Positions 1 through 8,764 of a stretch of 46,305 nt of DNA are shown in pieces (the first letter of the stretch is position 1; every line of letters begins with the position of its first letter). The stretch comes from an uncultured cyanobacterium. GTDB lineage: Bacteria; Cyanobacteriota; Cyanobacteriia; PCC-6307; Cyanobiaceae. The notes under the pieces were generated by a model. It saw only the letters and a list, made by a program, of their open reading frames with translations. It did not search any database and was not told the origin of the DNA. A program made the position numbers and the translations under genes. Location of the stretch: assembly GCA_903858015.1 (NCBI GenBank), contig CAIOGZ010000013.1:1-46305 (forward strand), given 5' to 3'.

Positions 1-2
1 CG

Positions 3-1760
3 GGTGCGATCGATCGCACCGCCACCTACTCCGCCGGCAGCGGCACAGGCACCCTCGCCTTCTCCTACACGGTGCAGGCTGGGGATAGCTCAGCCGATCT
101 CGATTACAACGGCACCAACGCCCTGGCCCTCAACGGCGGCACCATCAAGGACGGTGCCGGCAACGATGCCGTTCTCACCCTGGCGGCACCTGGTGCGGTC
201 GGCTCGCTTGGGGCTAATGCGGCCTTGGTAATCGATGGGGTGGCACCTTCGGTGCTGGCCAGTGGCGTCACCTCCAGCACCGCCAACGGCACCTATACCG
301 CCGGCAGCACGATCACCATCTTGGTGCCCTTCTCAGAAGCGGTCACCGTTGATACCTCAGCCGGCAGTCCCACGTTGCTGCTAGCAACTGGTGCCACCGA
401 TCGCAACGCCACTTACAGCTCCGGCAGCGGCACAGGCACCCTCGCCTTCTCCTACACGGTGCAGACTGGGGATATCTCAGCCGATCTCGATTACACCGCC
501 ACTACTGCACTAGCCCTCAACGGCGGCACCATCAAGGACGCGGCTGGCAACGATGCCTTGCTCACCCTGGCGGCACCGGGTGCGGCCGGCTCGCTCGGCG
601 CTAATGCGGCCCTGGTGATCGATGGGGTGGCGCCTTCGGTGCTGGCCAGTGGCGTCACCTCCAGCACCGCCAACGGCAGCTACGCAGCGGGCAGCACGAT
701 CACCATCCTGGTGCCCTTCTCAGAAGCGGTCACCGTGACTGGCAGCCCTTCCCTGCTGCTGGAAACGGGTGCCACCGATCGCACCGCCACCTACAGCTCC
801 GGCAGCGGCACTAGCACCCTCGCCTTCTCCTACACCGTGCAGGTCGGAGATACCTCCGCCGATCTCGATTACAACGCCACCAACGCCCTCACCCTCAACG
901 GCGGCACCATCAAGGACGGCGCCGGCAACGATGCCGTTCTCACCCTGGCGGCACCCGGCACAACCGGCTCGTTAGGCGCTAATGCGGCCCTGGTAATCGA
1001 TGGGTTGGCACCGTCGGTGCTCGCCAGCGGTGTCACCTCGAGTACCGCCAACGGCAGCTACACAGCGGGCAGCACGATCACCATCCTGGTGGCCTTCTCA
1101 GAAGTGGTCACCGTGACCGGCAGTCCCACGTTGCTGTTGGAAACTGGTGCCACCGATCGCGCCGCCACCTACAGCTCCGGCAGCGGCACCAGCACCCTCA
1201 CCTTCTCCTACACCGTGCAGGTCGGAGATACCTCTGCCGACCTTGATTACACCGCCACCACCGCCCTCGCCCTCAACGGCGGCACCATCAAGGACGCGGC
1301 TGGCAACAATGCCGTGCTCACCCTGGCGGCACCCGGCATTACCGGCTCGCTCGGCGCTAATGCGGCCCTGGTAATCGATGGGGTGGCACCTTCGGTGCTG
1401 GCCAGTGGCGTCACCTCCAGCACCGCCAACGGCAGCTACGCAGCGGGCAGCACGATCACCATCCTGGTGCCCTTCTCAGAAGCGGTCACCGTGACTGGCA
1501 GCCCTTCCCTGCTGCTGGAAACGGGTACCACCGATCGCGCCGCCACCTACAGCTCCGGCAGCGGCACAAGCACCCTCGCCTTCTCCTACACGGTGCAGGT
1601 TGGGGATAGCTCAGCTGATCTTGATTACACCGCCACTACTGCACTAGCCCTCAACGGCGGCACCATCAAGGACGCGGCTGGCAACGATGCCGTGCTCACC
1701 CTGGCCGCACCGGGTGCGGCCGGCTCGCTCAGCGCTAATGCGGCTCTGGTGATTGATGCG
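3..1760 (+). repeat. Near-identical ~378-bp tandem repeats inside the Ig-like gene
   Basis: Complete units start at 240 (387 bp, with three extra codons), 627, 1005 and 1383 (378 bp each), preceded by a partial unit. A more diverged copy lies at about 2130-2500. The units agree closely at the DNA level, including synonymous positions, which points to recent duplication or gene conversion. Copy number could vary between strains or be collapsed in an assembly. Confidence 0.9.
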
Positions 1761-3263
1761 GTGGCGCCCAGCTTGAGTGGCTCCACCCCCGCCGATGGCG
1801 CCACCGGGGTGAGCGAATCTGCCAACTTGCAGCTGGCCTTCTCGGAAACGGTTCAGGCCGGCTCCGGGCTGATCCGCCTGTTCCGCCTCGATGGCACCCT
1901 GATCGAATCGTTCAATGTGGCCACCGGTGCCGGAAGCGCCGGCGGCAGCGTGGCGTTCAGTGGCACTGGGGTGACCCTGAACCCCTTGGCCAACCTGGCC
2001 AGCAACACCGCCTACTACCTCAACATCGCCGCCACGGCGATCAACGATGCGGTCGGCAATGCCTACGCGGGCTTCAGTGATGCCACCACCCTCAATTTCA
2101 GCACCGGCGACAGCATCTCTGCGGTCGTCACCACAGTCGCCAGCATCAATGCTGACGGCAGCTATGGCGCCGCGTCCCAGGTCAACGTGACGATCTCCTT
2201 CTCCGAGCCGGTGACTGTGAGCACCAATGGTGGTGTGCCGAGCCTGCTGCTCGAAACCGGGGCCACCGATCGCACCGCCACCTACAGCTCCGGCAGCGGC
2301 ACAGGCACCCTCTCCTTCTCCTACACCGTGCAGGCCGGCGATAGCTCTGCCGATCTCGATTACACCGCCACCCATGCTCTCAGCCTCAACGGTGGCACCA
2401 TCAAGGACGGCGCCGGCAACAATGCCGTCCTCACCCTGGCGGCACCCGGCGCAGCCGGCTCGCTTGGCGCCAATGCGGCCCTGGTGATCAACGGCAGCGT
2501 GCCCCAGAGCCTCAGCTTCAGCAGCGCCACGCCGGTGGTCTACGAAGGTTCCATCCTCAGTGTTTCCTTGAGCAGCGACAGCATCGCCGCCGGTACCGCC
2601 ATCTACTGGGGGTTGTCGGGCAGCGGCATCAGCGCCGCTGATTTCAGTCCCAGCGGCCTGAGTGGGTCGTTGAATCTCGGCAGCGATCGCCGCGCCGGCT
2701 TCTCACGCACCGTTGTTGCCGATGGGCTGAATGAGGGAGAGGAGCAACTGACGCTGGAGTTCTTCTCTGATTCGGCCGCCAGCCGGTCGCTGGGCAAAGT
2801 GCTGTTCAGCCTGCGGGATCTGGTGCCCGTCGGCGTGGCCGGCGCCAGCGAGGGGCGTGATCTGATCACCGGCAGCGCCGCTGATGAACTGATCAGCGGC
2901 GTACCGACGGGGTCGGTGCTCAATGGTCGCGGTAGCTATGACACCCTCACCGGCAATGGCGGCAACGACCTGTTCATCCTCGGCAGCGCCAGCGCCGTTT
3001 ACTACGACGACGGGGTCAACACCACGACCGGCGCCAGCGATCTGGCTGCGATCACGGACTTCCAGGCCGGCGATCGGATCCAGCTCAAGGGTGTGGCGGC
3101 CGATTACCGGCTGAGCAGTGGTCGAGTCGCGGGAGTGAGCGGAACTCTGATAAACTTGCGTGGCACTACTCCCGGTGCGGCAGAAGAAGTTATCGGATTT
3201 GTCAATGGGTTCACACTCACCAGCTTGACACTCACCGATAGTCGCCAGTTCGTCTATGTCTAG
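3..3263 (+). CDS. Giant secreted Ig-like repeat protein with RTX-like tail (5' end outside window)
   Basis: The frame is open from base 3, so the gene begins upstream and only the last ~1086 codons are seen. The first ~585 residues are tandem Ig-like repeats of 126-129 residues, each with motifs such as VAPSVLASGV, TITILVPFSEAVTV, ATYSSGSGT and LNGGTIKDAAGN. A different SbsA/Big_5-like Ig domain follows (PSLSGSTPADGATGV), then another diverged repeat. Next is a Calx-beta-like stretch (VVYEGSILSVSLSSD...GEEQLTLEF). The C-terminal ~150 residues resemble the end of type I-secreted RTX proteins (LTGNGGNDLFILGS, then ITDFQAGDRIQLKG). Inference: a type I-secreted adhesin or surface-layer protein exported without an N-terminal signal. 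The next genes encode a sorted surface protein and two glycosyltransferases, which may modify it. The ligand is unknown; family-level confidence is high. Confidence 0.85.
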   Translation, partial: GAIDRTATYSAGSGTGTLAFSYTVQAGDSSADLDYNGTNALALNGGTIKDGAGNDAVLTLAAPGAVGSLGANAALVIDGVAPSVLASGVTSSTANGTYTAGSTITILVPFSEAVTVDTSAGSPTLLLATGATDRNATYSSGSGTGTLAFSYTVQTGDISADLDYTATTALALNGGTIKDAAGNDALLTLAAPGAAGSLGANAALVIDGVAPSVLASGVTSSTANGSYAAGSTITILVPFSEAVTVTGSPSLLLETGATDRTATYSSGSGTSTLAFSYTVQVGDTSADLDYNATNALTLNGGTIKDGAGNDAVLTLAAPGTTGSLGANAALVIDGLAPSVLASGVTSSTANGSYTAGSTITILVAFSEVVTVTGSPTLLLETGATDRAATYSSGSGTSTLTFSYTVQVGDTSADLDYTATTALALNGGTIKDAAGNNAVLTLAAPGITGSLGANAALVIDGVAPSVLASGVTSSTANGSYAAGSTITILVPFSEAVTVTGSPSLLLETGTTDRAATYSSGSGTSTLAFSYTVQVGDSSADLDYTATTALALNGGTIKDAAGNDAVLTLAAPGAAGSLSANAALVIDAVAPSLSGSTPADGATGVSESANLQLAFSETVQAGSGLIRLFRLDGTLIESFNVATGAGSAGGSVAFSGTGVTLNPLANLASNTAYYLNIAATAINDAVGNAYAGFSDATTLNFSTGDSISAVVTTVASINADGSYGAASQVNVTISFSEPVTVSTNGGVPSLLLETGATDRTATYSSGSGTGTLSFSYTVQAGDSSADLDYTATHALSLNGGTIKDGAGNNAVLTLAAPGAAGSLGANAALVINGSVPQSLSFSSATPVVYEGSILSVSLSSDSIAAGTAIYWGLSGSGISAADFSPSGLSGSLNLGSDRRAGFSRTVVADGLNEGEEQLTLEFFSDSAASRSLGKVLFSLRDLVPVGVAGASEGRDLITGSAADELISGVPTGSVLNGRGSYDTLTGNGGNDLFILGSASAVYYDDGVNTTTGASDLAAITDFQAGDRIQLKGVAADYRLSSGRVAGVSGTLINLRGTTPGAAEEVIGFVNGFTLTSLTLTDSRQFVYV

Positions 3264-3278
3264 CAGGCGTTCTGACTT

Positions 3279-3286
3279 GCGATCGC
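3279..3286. other. HIP1 octamer GCGATCGC
   Basis: A perfect GCGATCGC lies between two genes. Further copies are at 6963-6970, 9508-9515 and 10227-10234. This octamer is over-represented in many cyanobacterial genomes, so it is a taxonomic marker here rather than a local control site. Confidence 0.8.
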
Positions 3287-3290
3287 ACCA

Positions 3291-3947
3291 ATGATTTTGT
3301 CAAGCACCCCTGACCAGCAATCCTTTTCCTGGCATCTTATGAAGCTTGCAATGAAGCGGACCATGCAATTGACGTGGTCGTTCTTGATGCGCTCACCGAT
3401 CCCCTGCCGTGGCGTTGCGGCACTGCGCTGCAATAGGACCGTGCTAGCGATTGCAGCGCCACTGGCACTGCTAATCAGCCAACCGCCGGCGGCGCGGGCC
3501 TTTGGGTTGGATCTGAATGGCGTTCACTATGACTTGGATCTGTATGTGGGCAGTTACGTGAATCAGCCCGGTTATTTTGCACTACCGGCTAACGGCGGTC
3601 GAATGGCGTGGTGGGGTGATAAGACCTTGGCCGGAGATCTGGCCTATGCGCTTGCTGGTGGCCTCAGTCCGCTGCCGCTCCCCAGCAATGGTCCGTTGTT
3701 GGCCTATGCCTACGACGGCACGAATGTGACAGCTTCGTATTTCGACCTGACCACCCTCGGCAGCACCGACCTAGTGGTGGAGGACGCCCTCTTCTCGTCC
3801 GGGGGCACCTACTCCTGGGTAGTGCTGGCCAACGGCGGAGGTGGTGGCGGGGTAGCAGCAGCTCCGGCGCCGTTGCCGCTGCTGGGCACGGTCGCGAGCT
3901 TCTCAGCGGCCCGGCGAATGCGCCGCCGACTTAGGTCCAACCGCTGA
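3291..3947 (+). CDS. Secreted protein with PEP-CTERM-like C-terminal sorting signal
   Basis: A protein of 218 residues from the first ATG. In-frame ATGs at 3339, 3351 and 3363 are equally possible starts, and no clear ribosome binding site decides between them. A hydrophobic signal (TVLAIAAPLALLISQPPAARA) precedes the mature part. The middle is a small beta-rich domain of unknown function. The tail has a glycine run, the motif APAPLPLLGTVASFSAARR and a final arginine-rich stretch. That short Pro-rich, hydrophobic, basic ending is typical of PEP-CTERM-like proteins, which in other bacteria are cut and anchored by exosortases; no exosortase gene is in the window. It sits between the giant Ig-like protein and two glycosyltransferases, fitting a surface or extracellular-matrix role. 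The ligand cannot be told. Confidence 0.7.
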   Translation: MILSSTPDQQSFSWHLMKLAMKRTMQLTWSFLMRSPIPCRGVAALRCNRTVLAIAAPLALLISQPPAARAFGLDLNGVHYDLDLYVGSYVNQPGYFALPANGGRMAWWGDKTLAGDLAYALAGGLSPLPLPSNGPLLAYAYDGTNVTASYFDLTTLGSTDLVVEDALFSSGGTYSWVVLANGGGGGGVAAAPAPLPLLGTVASFSAARRMRRRLRSNR

Positions 3948-3951
3948 GTTG

Positions 3952-5454
3952 ATGGCAGACCCCCTCGGCCTGGTGCTGGTGGGCAGCTTTGGCAACAGCG
4001 GCGACCAGATCTACCGCCTTCACCAACCCGCCGCGGCCCTCGGCCAGCTTGAGGGGGTGGAAGTGCATGAGATCCATGCCAACGCCAGGCCCCGCGATGC
4101 GGCCGCCCTTGCCGCCGATGTGCTCGTGCTGCTGATGGGCATGGATGTGGAGCTGCTGCGCCTGGCTCACCAGCGCCGCCTGCTCGGCCGCCCCACCGTG
4201 CTGGAGGTAAACGACTGGCTGCCCGGGGTGCAGCACTGCAATCCCGTCTATGCCAACTGGAGCGATAGCCGCGCCTGGGAGCTGCTCACCAGGCTGATGG
4301 CCCAGTGCGATGCCGTGCAGGTGAGTTCCCGGGGCCTGGCCAAGCGGCTAGCCCCCCTGGGCCATCCCCTGCAGGTGCTGGACAACCAGCTGTCTCAGGT
4401 GCCGCCGCTGCAGCCCAGGCCCCCGGGTGGTCGTGTGCGGATCGGCTGGGGGGGCTCCGCAGGCCACCTCGACGACCTCGCCGCCATCGCGCCGGCCCTG
4501 GTCGCTTGGCTCTGGCGCCAGGACAACGTGCGGTTGGAGCTGATGGCCGATCCCATCTACGAGGGCCTGTTCGCTGCAGCACCTCCCGACCGCTTTCGCC
4601 TCCATCAGCCCGGTTCCCTCGACCACTATCTCCAATGGCTGGAGGGGCTTCACATCGGCCTGGGGCCGCTGCTGCCCACCGAGTACAACGCCTGCCGTTC
4701 CGACGTTAAATATCTCGAATATGCCTCCCGGGGCGTGGTGCCGGTGATGCAGCGCGGCCCTACCTACGCTGCTGTCCGCGACGGCGAAACGGGCCTGCTG
4801 TTCAGCGACGACGACGAACTGCTGGCCCTGCTCGACGGGCTGGTAGCCGATCCAGACCGCGGTCAGCGCCTGGCCGACGCCGCCCACCGCCACGTGCGGG
4901 ACCAGCGCCTGCTGGAGCAGCATGTCCCCCGGCAGCTGAGCTTCTATCGCCAGTTGCTGGAGCGGTCCCCTGCCCCGGCAACGAGGTCATCAGCCCTTGG
5001 TGCGCCCCCGCCGGCACCGCCGCCTCCGGCCCTGCTCCAGGCCGCCGTCATGCCCCTGGCGGCACTGCGCCACCAACCCGGCTGGCAACAGCGGGGCCCT
5101 CGCCACTGGTACCGCGACCTCGCCGGCACCGCCGAGCAGCAGCTCCAGGCTGGCCTGGAGGCGATCCAGCGCAACCGCTGGCCCCAGGCGCTTGAACACT
5201 TTCGGCAATCCACCGCCGCCGATCCCGCCGATCCCTACGCGCTGGTGTTCCTCGGCCAGGCCCTGGAGCGCCTCGATCGCCCCCACCTGGCTCAGCAGGC
5301 CTACGAGCGGGCCGCCAGCCTCGATCCACTCGGCTCGCGGCCCCTGCGGGCCCTGGCGACCCTGCACCAGCGCAACGCCGATCGCTGGGCCGCCGCCGCC
5401 GCCGCCCTCAATCCCGAGACGCCCCTGCCGACCAGCAAGCCGCCGCCCCCATGA
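3952..5454 (+). CDS. Glycosyltransferase (GT4-like) with C-terminal TPR repeats
   Basis: A protein of 500 residues from the ATG at 3952; a TTG directly before it is a less likely start. The N-terminal half is a Rossmann-like donor/acceptor domain with VLEVNDWLPG. The second half of the catalytic region has RIGWGGSAGHLDDL, then SDVKYLEYASRGVVPV and DGETGLLF, the pattern by which group-1 glycosyltransferases bind the nucleotide sugar. After a Pro/Ala-rich linker (about 340-365), residues ~400-480 contain TPR-like helices (ALEHFRQSTAADPADPYALVFLGQAL). It overlaps the next gene by four bases (ATGA), so the two are almost certainly co-translated. TPRs suggest the acceptor is a protein; the giant repeat protein upstream is an obvious candidate, but this is inference. 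Confidence 0.8.
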   Translation: MADPLGLVLVGSFGNSGDQIYRLHQPAAALGQLEGVEVHEIHANARPRDAAALAADVLVLLMGMDVELLRLAHQRRLLGRPTVLEVNDWLPGVQHCNPVYANWSDSRAWELLTRLMAQCDAVQVSSRGLAKRLAPLGHPLQVLDNQLSQVPPLQPRPPGGRVRIGWGGSAGHLDDLAAIAPALVAWLWRQDNVRLELMADPIYEGLFAAAPPDRFRLHQPGSLDHYLQWLEGLHIGLGPLLPTEYNACRSDVKYLEYASRGVVPVMQRGPTYAAVRDGETGLLFSDDDELLALLDGLVADPDRGQRLADAAHRHVRDQRLLEQHVPRQLSFYRQLLERSPAPATRSSALGAPPPAPPPPALLQAAVMPLAALRHQPGWQQRGPRHWYRDLAGTAEQQLQAGLEAIQRNRWPQALEHFRQSTAADPADPYALVFLGQALERLDRPHLAQQAYERAASLDPLGSRPLRALATLHQRNADRWAAAAAALNPETPLPTSKPPPP

Positions 5455-8216
5455 CCCGCACCGATGCCCTGCTGGTGGTGGCCGCCACCCGGCTCACCGA
5501 GGCGGCCTTCCCCAACGATTGCTTGCTCGGCCTCTCCCTCGCGCAGCCCGCCCATGCCAGCTACGGCCGCTGCATCACGTACAGCAACCGTCAGGCCCTC
5601 GCCACCACCTACAACCGCGGCCTGGAGGAAGCCGGAGACGACAGCCTGGTGGTGTTTTGCCACGACGATGTCTGGTTGGGAGACGTAGCCCTGCCGCCGG
5701 TGCTCCACGAAGCCCTGGAACGCTTTGATCTGGTGGGGGTAGCCGGTAACACCCGCCGGCTGGATCCACAGACGAGCTGGTGGCTCAAGGCCGATGGCAG
5801 CGGCTGGGACCATCCCCACCTGGTGGGTGGTCTGCGCCATGGCAGTCCCGAGTCGTCCAGGTTCGAGGCCTATGGTCCCTCCCCGGCGGCCGCCGCCCTG
5901 CTCGATGGCGTCTTCCTGGCGAGCCGGGTCGGGGTGCTGCGCCGCGCCGGCCTGGTCTTTGATCCCAGTTTTCCCTTCCACTTTTACGACCTCGACTTCT
6001 GCCGCAGCGCCGAACGGGCCGGCCTGCGCCTGGGGGTCTGGCCGCTGCCCCTGATCCATGCCAGCGGTGGCGCCGCCTTCACCCCCACCTGGAAAGCCGC
6101 GCTGTTCTTCTACCGCCGCAAGTGGCAGAGCAGCACCGCCCCCAGCCTGGACGCCCTCTATGCCGAAGCCCGGGCCCACCAGCTCCTGGAGCAGTGGCCC
6201 GAGGCCCTGGCCGGCTATGAAGCCGTGCTGGCCACCGATCCCGACCACGTTCGCGCCCTGCAACAGCGGGCCATGGTGCAGCACCAGCTCGGGCGCCCCA
6301 GCGAGGCCCTCGCCAGCCTTGATGCCGCCCTGGCCCTGGATCCCGCCAACGCCATCGCCCTGGCCAACCGGGCCAGCCTGCTGCAGCTGATGGGGGATCC
6401 CGCCGCTGCTGAACAGGCCCTGCGCGATGCCCTGGCCCGCCGCCCCAACGACACCGACCTTCTGCATCGCCTGGCGGCCCTGCTGGGGCGCCAGCACCGC
6501 CACACTGAGACGATCGAGCTGCTGCGCCAGCTGCTGCGCCACGACCCCAACCACAGCCAGGGTCTGCTGCAGTTGGGCGCTCTGCTGATGGAATCCGAGC
6601 AGTTCCCCCTGGCCCGCGCCGCCTTCCAGCGGGTGATCAACCAGCAACCGGACCATGGCGCCGCCCTGTTCGGTCTTGGCCAGACCCAGGAAGCGCTTGG
6701 AGATCTCGAAGCAGCCCTGGCCACCTATTGCCGCGGCCTTGAGCAGGCCCCCGACGATCTCAACCTGCTCACCATGGCCGAGAGCATGCGGTTGGCGCTG
6801 TGTCTCTGGGACGACTTCGAGGCAAGGATGCAGCGGTTGGCCCGGCGTCTGGAGCAACGCCTCGAAGCCGGTGATCCCGTGCCGATGGCGGTGCCGATGC
6901 GGCTGCTCAGCTTCCCCTTGCCCCTGGAGCTGCCGCGGCAGGTGGCGGCCTGCCACGCCAGGGCGATCGCAACGGCGATGGCCCCCCTGGCTCGTGATCC
7001 CTCCAACCATCCAGGCCCACTCCAGCCCGCCAAACTCCGCTCCACCGCTGCCGAACAACCGGGACGCCCCCTGCGCATCGGCTACCTCTCGGCCGATTTC
7101 CGTTGCCATGCCATGGGTGGCCTGATCCACGGCCTGTTCGCCCAGCACGACCGCGAACGCTGTGTACCGATCGGCTACATGCTCGCTTCCAACCGCGATC
7201 GCTACACCCACTCGGTGGCCCGGGGCTGCGAGCGGCTGCGCGATGTCAGCCGACTCGGCAGCGAGGAACTGGCAAGCCTGATCCAGGGCGACGGCATTGA
7301 CGTCCTGGTGGATCTGATGGGCTACACCCACCAGGGACGTCCCTCGGCCCTGGCCCTGCGGCCGGCGCCACGGCAGCTGCTCTACCTCGGCTATCCCGGC
7401 TCCACCGGCGCCCCGTTCATCGATGGCATCGTCGGCGATGCCTGGCTGATCCCTCCTGATCTGGAGCATGGCTACAGCGAGTCGGTGCTGCGCCTGCCCT
7501 GGGCCTTCGTGTGTTCAGCACCCCTGCCGGCTGATCCAGGTGAGCCCCTGCCACACCAGCCCAGCCGCGCCAGCCTCGGTCTTGCCCCCGACCAGATGGT
7601 CTTCGCCTGCTTCAACCGCCCCGACAAGTTCGACCCCAAGCGCTTCGGTGCCTGGATGGAGGTGCTGCGGGCGGTGCCGGGCAGCGTGCTGCTGCTGGTG
7701 GTGAGCCTGCCTACCGTCCAGCGGCGCCTGCGGGAGCGGGCCCAGGCCTGCGGGGTGGAGGCCGGCCGGCTGATCTTCGTCGCCAAGACCCCCGCAGCCC
7801 AGTTCCCCGCGCTTTGCCGCCTCGCCGATCTTTTCCTCGACACCGCCCACTACGGCGCCGGCGCCACCGGAGCCATGGCCCTGCAATCCGGCGTGCCGCT
7901 GCTCACCTGCCCCGCTGAGGCCTTCGTCTCCCGGATGGGGGCCAGCCTCTGCGCGTCCGTTGGCATGGACGATCTGATCTGCTCCGACACCGAGGCCTAC
8001 GTGGACAAGGCGATCGCCCTCGGCCGCGATCCTGAGCAGTTGCAGCAGCGGCGCCAGTGCCTGCTCGATCCAGACGCCAACCATCCCTTGTTCGACACCG
8101 CCGGCTGGGTGCGGCACTGGGAGGCTCTCCTGCACAGCCAGCACGGTCTGAACCGACAGCACGGTCTGAACCGACAGGAAATGAACCAGATCAGCGCGAC
8201 GATGGAGCTGGCTTGA
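5451..8216 (+). CDS. Fusion glycosyltransferase: GT2-like domain, TPR array, O-GlcNAc-transferase-like (GT41) domain
   Basis: A protein of 921 residues. Residues ~1-225 form a GT2-type glycosyltransferase-like domain with an acidic motif VVFCHDDVWLGD and a second acidic pair in FYDLDFCRSAERAG. Residues ~235-440 are TPR repeats (ALAGYEAVLATDPDHVRALQ and similar). Residues ~540-890 match the SPINDLY/OGT catalytic domain of GT41: LRIGYLSADFRCHAMGGLI, DVLVDLMGYTHQGRPSALA, LYLGYPGSTGAPFIDGIVGD, and the UDP-binding end FLDTAHYGAGATGAMALQSG. Bacterial GT41 enzymes put sugars on protein Ser/Thr, or on Asn in HMW1C-type relatives. Two transferase domains on one TPR scaffold could make a two-step glycan. 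The start is fixed by the ATGA overlap with the upstream gene. The last 25 residues carry an 18-bp duplication (HGLNRQ twice). Confidence 0.85.
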   Translation: MTRTDALLVVAATRLTEAAFPNDCLLGLSLAQPAHASYGRCITYSNRQALATTYNRGLEEAGDDSLVVFCHDDVWLGDVALPPVLHEALERFDLVGVAGNTRRLDPQTSWWLKADGSGWDHPHLVGGLRHGSPESSRFEAYGPSPAAAALLDGVFLASRVGVLRRAGLVFDPSFPFHFYDLDFCRSAERAGLRLGVWPLPLIHASGGAAFTPTWKAALFFYRRKWQSSTAPSLDALYAEARAHQLLEQWPEALAGYEAVLATDPDHVRALQQRAMVQHQLGRPSEALASLDAALALDPANAIALANRASLLQLMGDPAAAEQALRDALARRPNDTDLLHRLAALLGRQHRHTETIELLRQLLRHDPNHSQGLLQLGALLMESEQFPLARAAFQRVINQQPDHGAALFGLGQTQEALGDLEAALATYCRGLEQAPDDLNLLTMAESMRLALCLWDDFEARMQRLARRLEQRLEAGDPVPMAVPMRLLSFPLPLELPRQVAACHARAIATAMAPLARDPSNHPGPLQPAKLRSTAAEQPGRPLRIGYLSADFRCHAMGGLIHGLFAQHDRERCVPIGYMLASNRDRYTHSVARGCERLRDVSRLGSEELASLIQGDGIDVLVDLMGYTHQGRPSALALRPAPRQLLYLGYPGSTGAPFIDGIVGDAWLIPPDLEHGYSESVLRLPWAFVCSAPLPADPGEPLPHQPSRASLGLAPDQMVFACFNRPDKFDPKRFGAWMEVLRAVPGSVLLLVVSLPTVQRRLRERAQACGVEAGRLIFVAKTPAAQFPALCRLADLFLDTAHYGAGATGAMALQSGVPLLTCPAEAFVSRMGASLCASVGMDDLICSDTEAYVDKAIALGRDPEQLQQRRQCLLDPDANHPLFDTAGWVRHWEALLHSQHGLNRQHGLNRQEMNQISATMELA
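8142..8177 (+). repeat. Two perfect 18-bp tandem copies near the 3' end of the GT fusion gene
   Basis: CACGGTCTGAACCGACAG occurs twice without a gap and encodes HGLNRQ twice. It keeps the frame and lies about 40 bp before the stop codon. Confidence 0.9.
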
Positions 8217-8227
8217 TCTGCCGCCGT

Positions 8228-8347
8228 CGAGCGAGGCTCACGGTTGTTCATCCCCGCGCAGCAGGAATCGATATTGGTAGCCGCTTCCATATTGATGCGG
8301 TTAAATTGGCCAGGAACAGGGTAATTGACGGTGGCTCTAACTGCTAA
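8228..8347 (+). pseudogene. Remnant of an IS110-type transposase N-terminus
   Basis: In frame 2 the DNA encodes VVHPRAAGIDIGSRFHIDAV. This matches the conserved start of IS110-family DEDD transposases, in which the Asp of AAGIDIG is a catalytic residue. Coding similarity fades after about 25 residues and a stop follows at 8345-8347. No start codon in a sensible place, no C-terminal part and no element ends are visible, so this is a decayed fragment and not a functional gene. Confidence 0.6.
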
Positions 8348-8356
8348 TCGCTGCAT

Positions 8357-8639
8357 ATCTATCGCAAGCGCCACAATGGCCAGCTCTCAATCGAGGCGTT
8401 CCCTGTGCTTTTTGGCGGCGCCTTGGATGCGCAGAACTACTGGGTCTTTTCGCCTCGCTGATGCTATCTGAAGCGCTAGAGAAAGCATAGGCCCCCCAGT
8501 GCAGCCCACCAGGGCAGCCCCACGACTGGAGCGCCTGCAAAGCCTGTTCGCCTGGCGTTTGGCGCGTTTTTTTCGTGGCTTTGCCGGCTATTCGAGTAAA
8601 GCACCGTTTGGCCCGTCGATGCTGGTTCATTTCCGCTAG
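8357..8639 (+). pseudogene. Broken IS5/IS1182-type transposase remnant
   Basis: Two pieces of one transposase are visible in different frames. From 8357, IYRKRHNGQLSIEAFPVLFG continues to NYWVFS and a stop at 8459-8461; the expected start Met is replaced by ATC. In a second frame, 8580-8636 encode FAGYSSKAPFGPSMLVHFR, a well-known motif of IS5/IS1182-type transposases, with a stop at 8637-8639. The middle is shortened and frameshifted. It directly follows the IS110-like remnant, so the gap between the glycosyltransferase operon and the ABC transporter is an old insertion site. Confidence 0.7.
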
Positions 8640-8764
8640 GCGCAGCCTTCTCGAAGAGTGGCAATTTTCGGAGCAGGGGCGTATGGCAGAGGGCTGCCAC
8701 CCCATGGCTGGCGCTTACGCACCGATGGCGACTGGTGACAAGAAAACCGCAGGTCACTGCATCG

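Noticed and set aside
3..1760. CRISPR array
   Set aside because: The repeats are ~378 bp, coding and without spacers; no other direct-repeat/spacer pattern was seen in the window.
5301..7469. A 722-codon open frame on the minus strand
   Set aside because: It lies inside the coupled glycosyltransferase genes, whose domains are unmistakable; long antisense frames are common in GC-rich DNA.
8535..8575. GC-rich sequence followed by a run of T as a terminator
   Set aside because: The stem is poor, and the T-run is explained as part of the transposase remnant (Phe-Phe codons).
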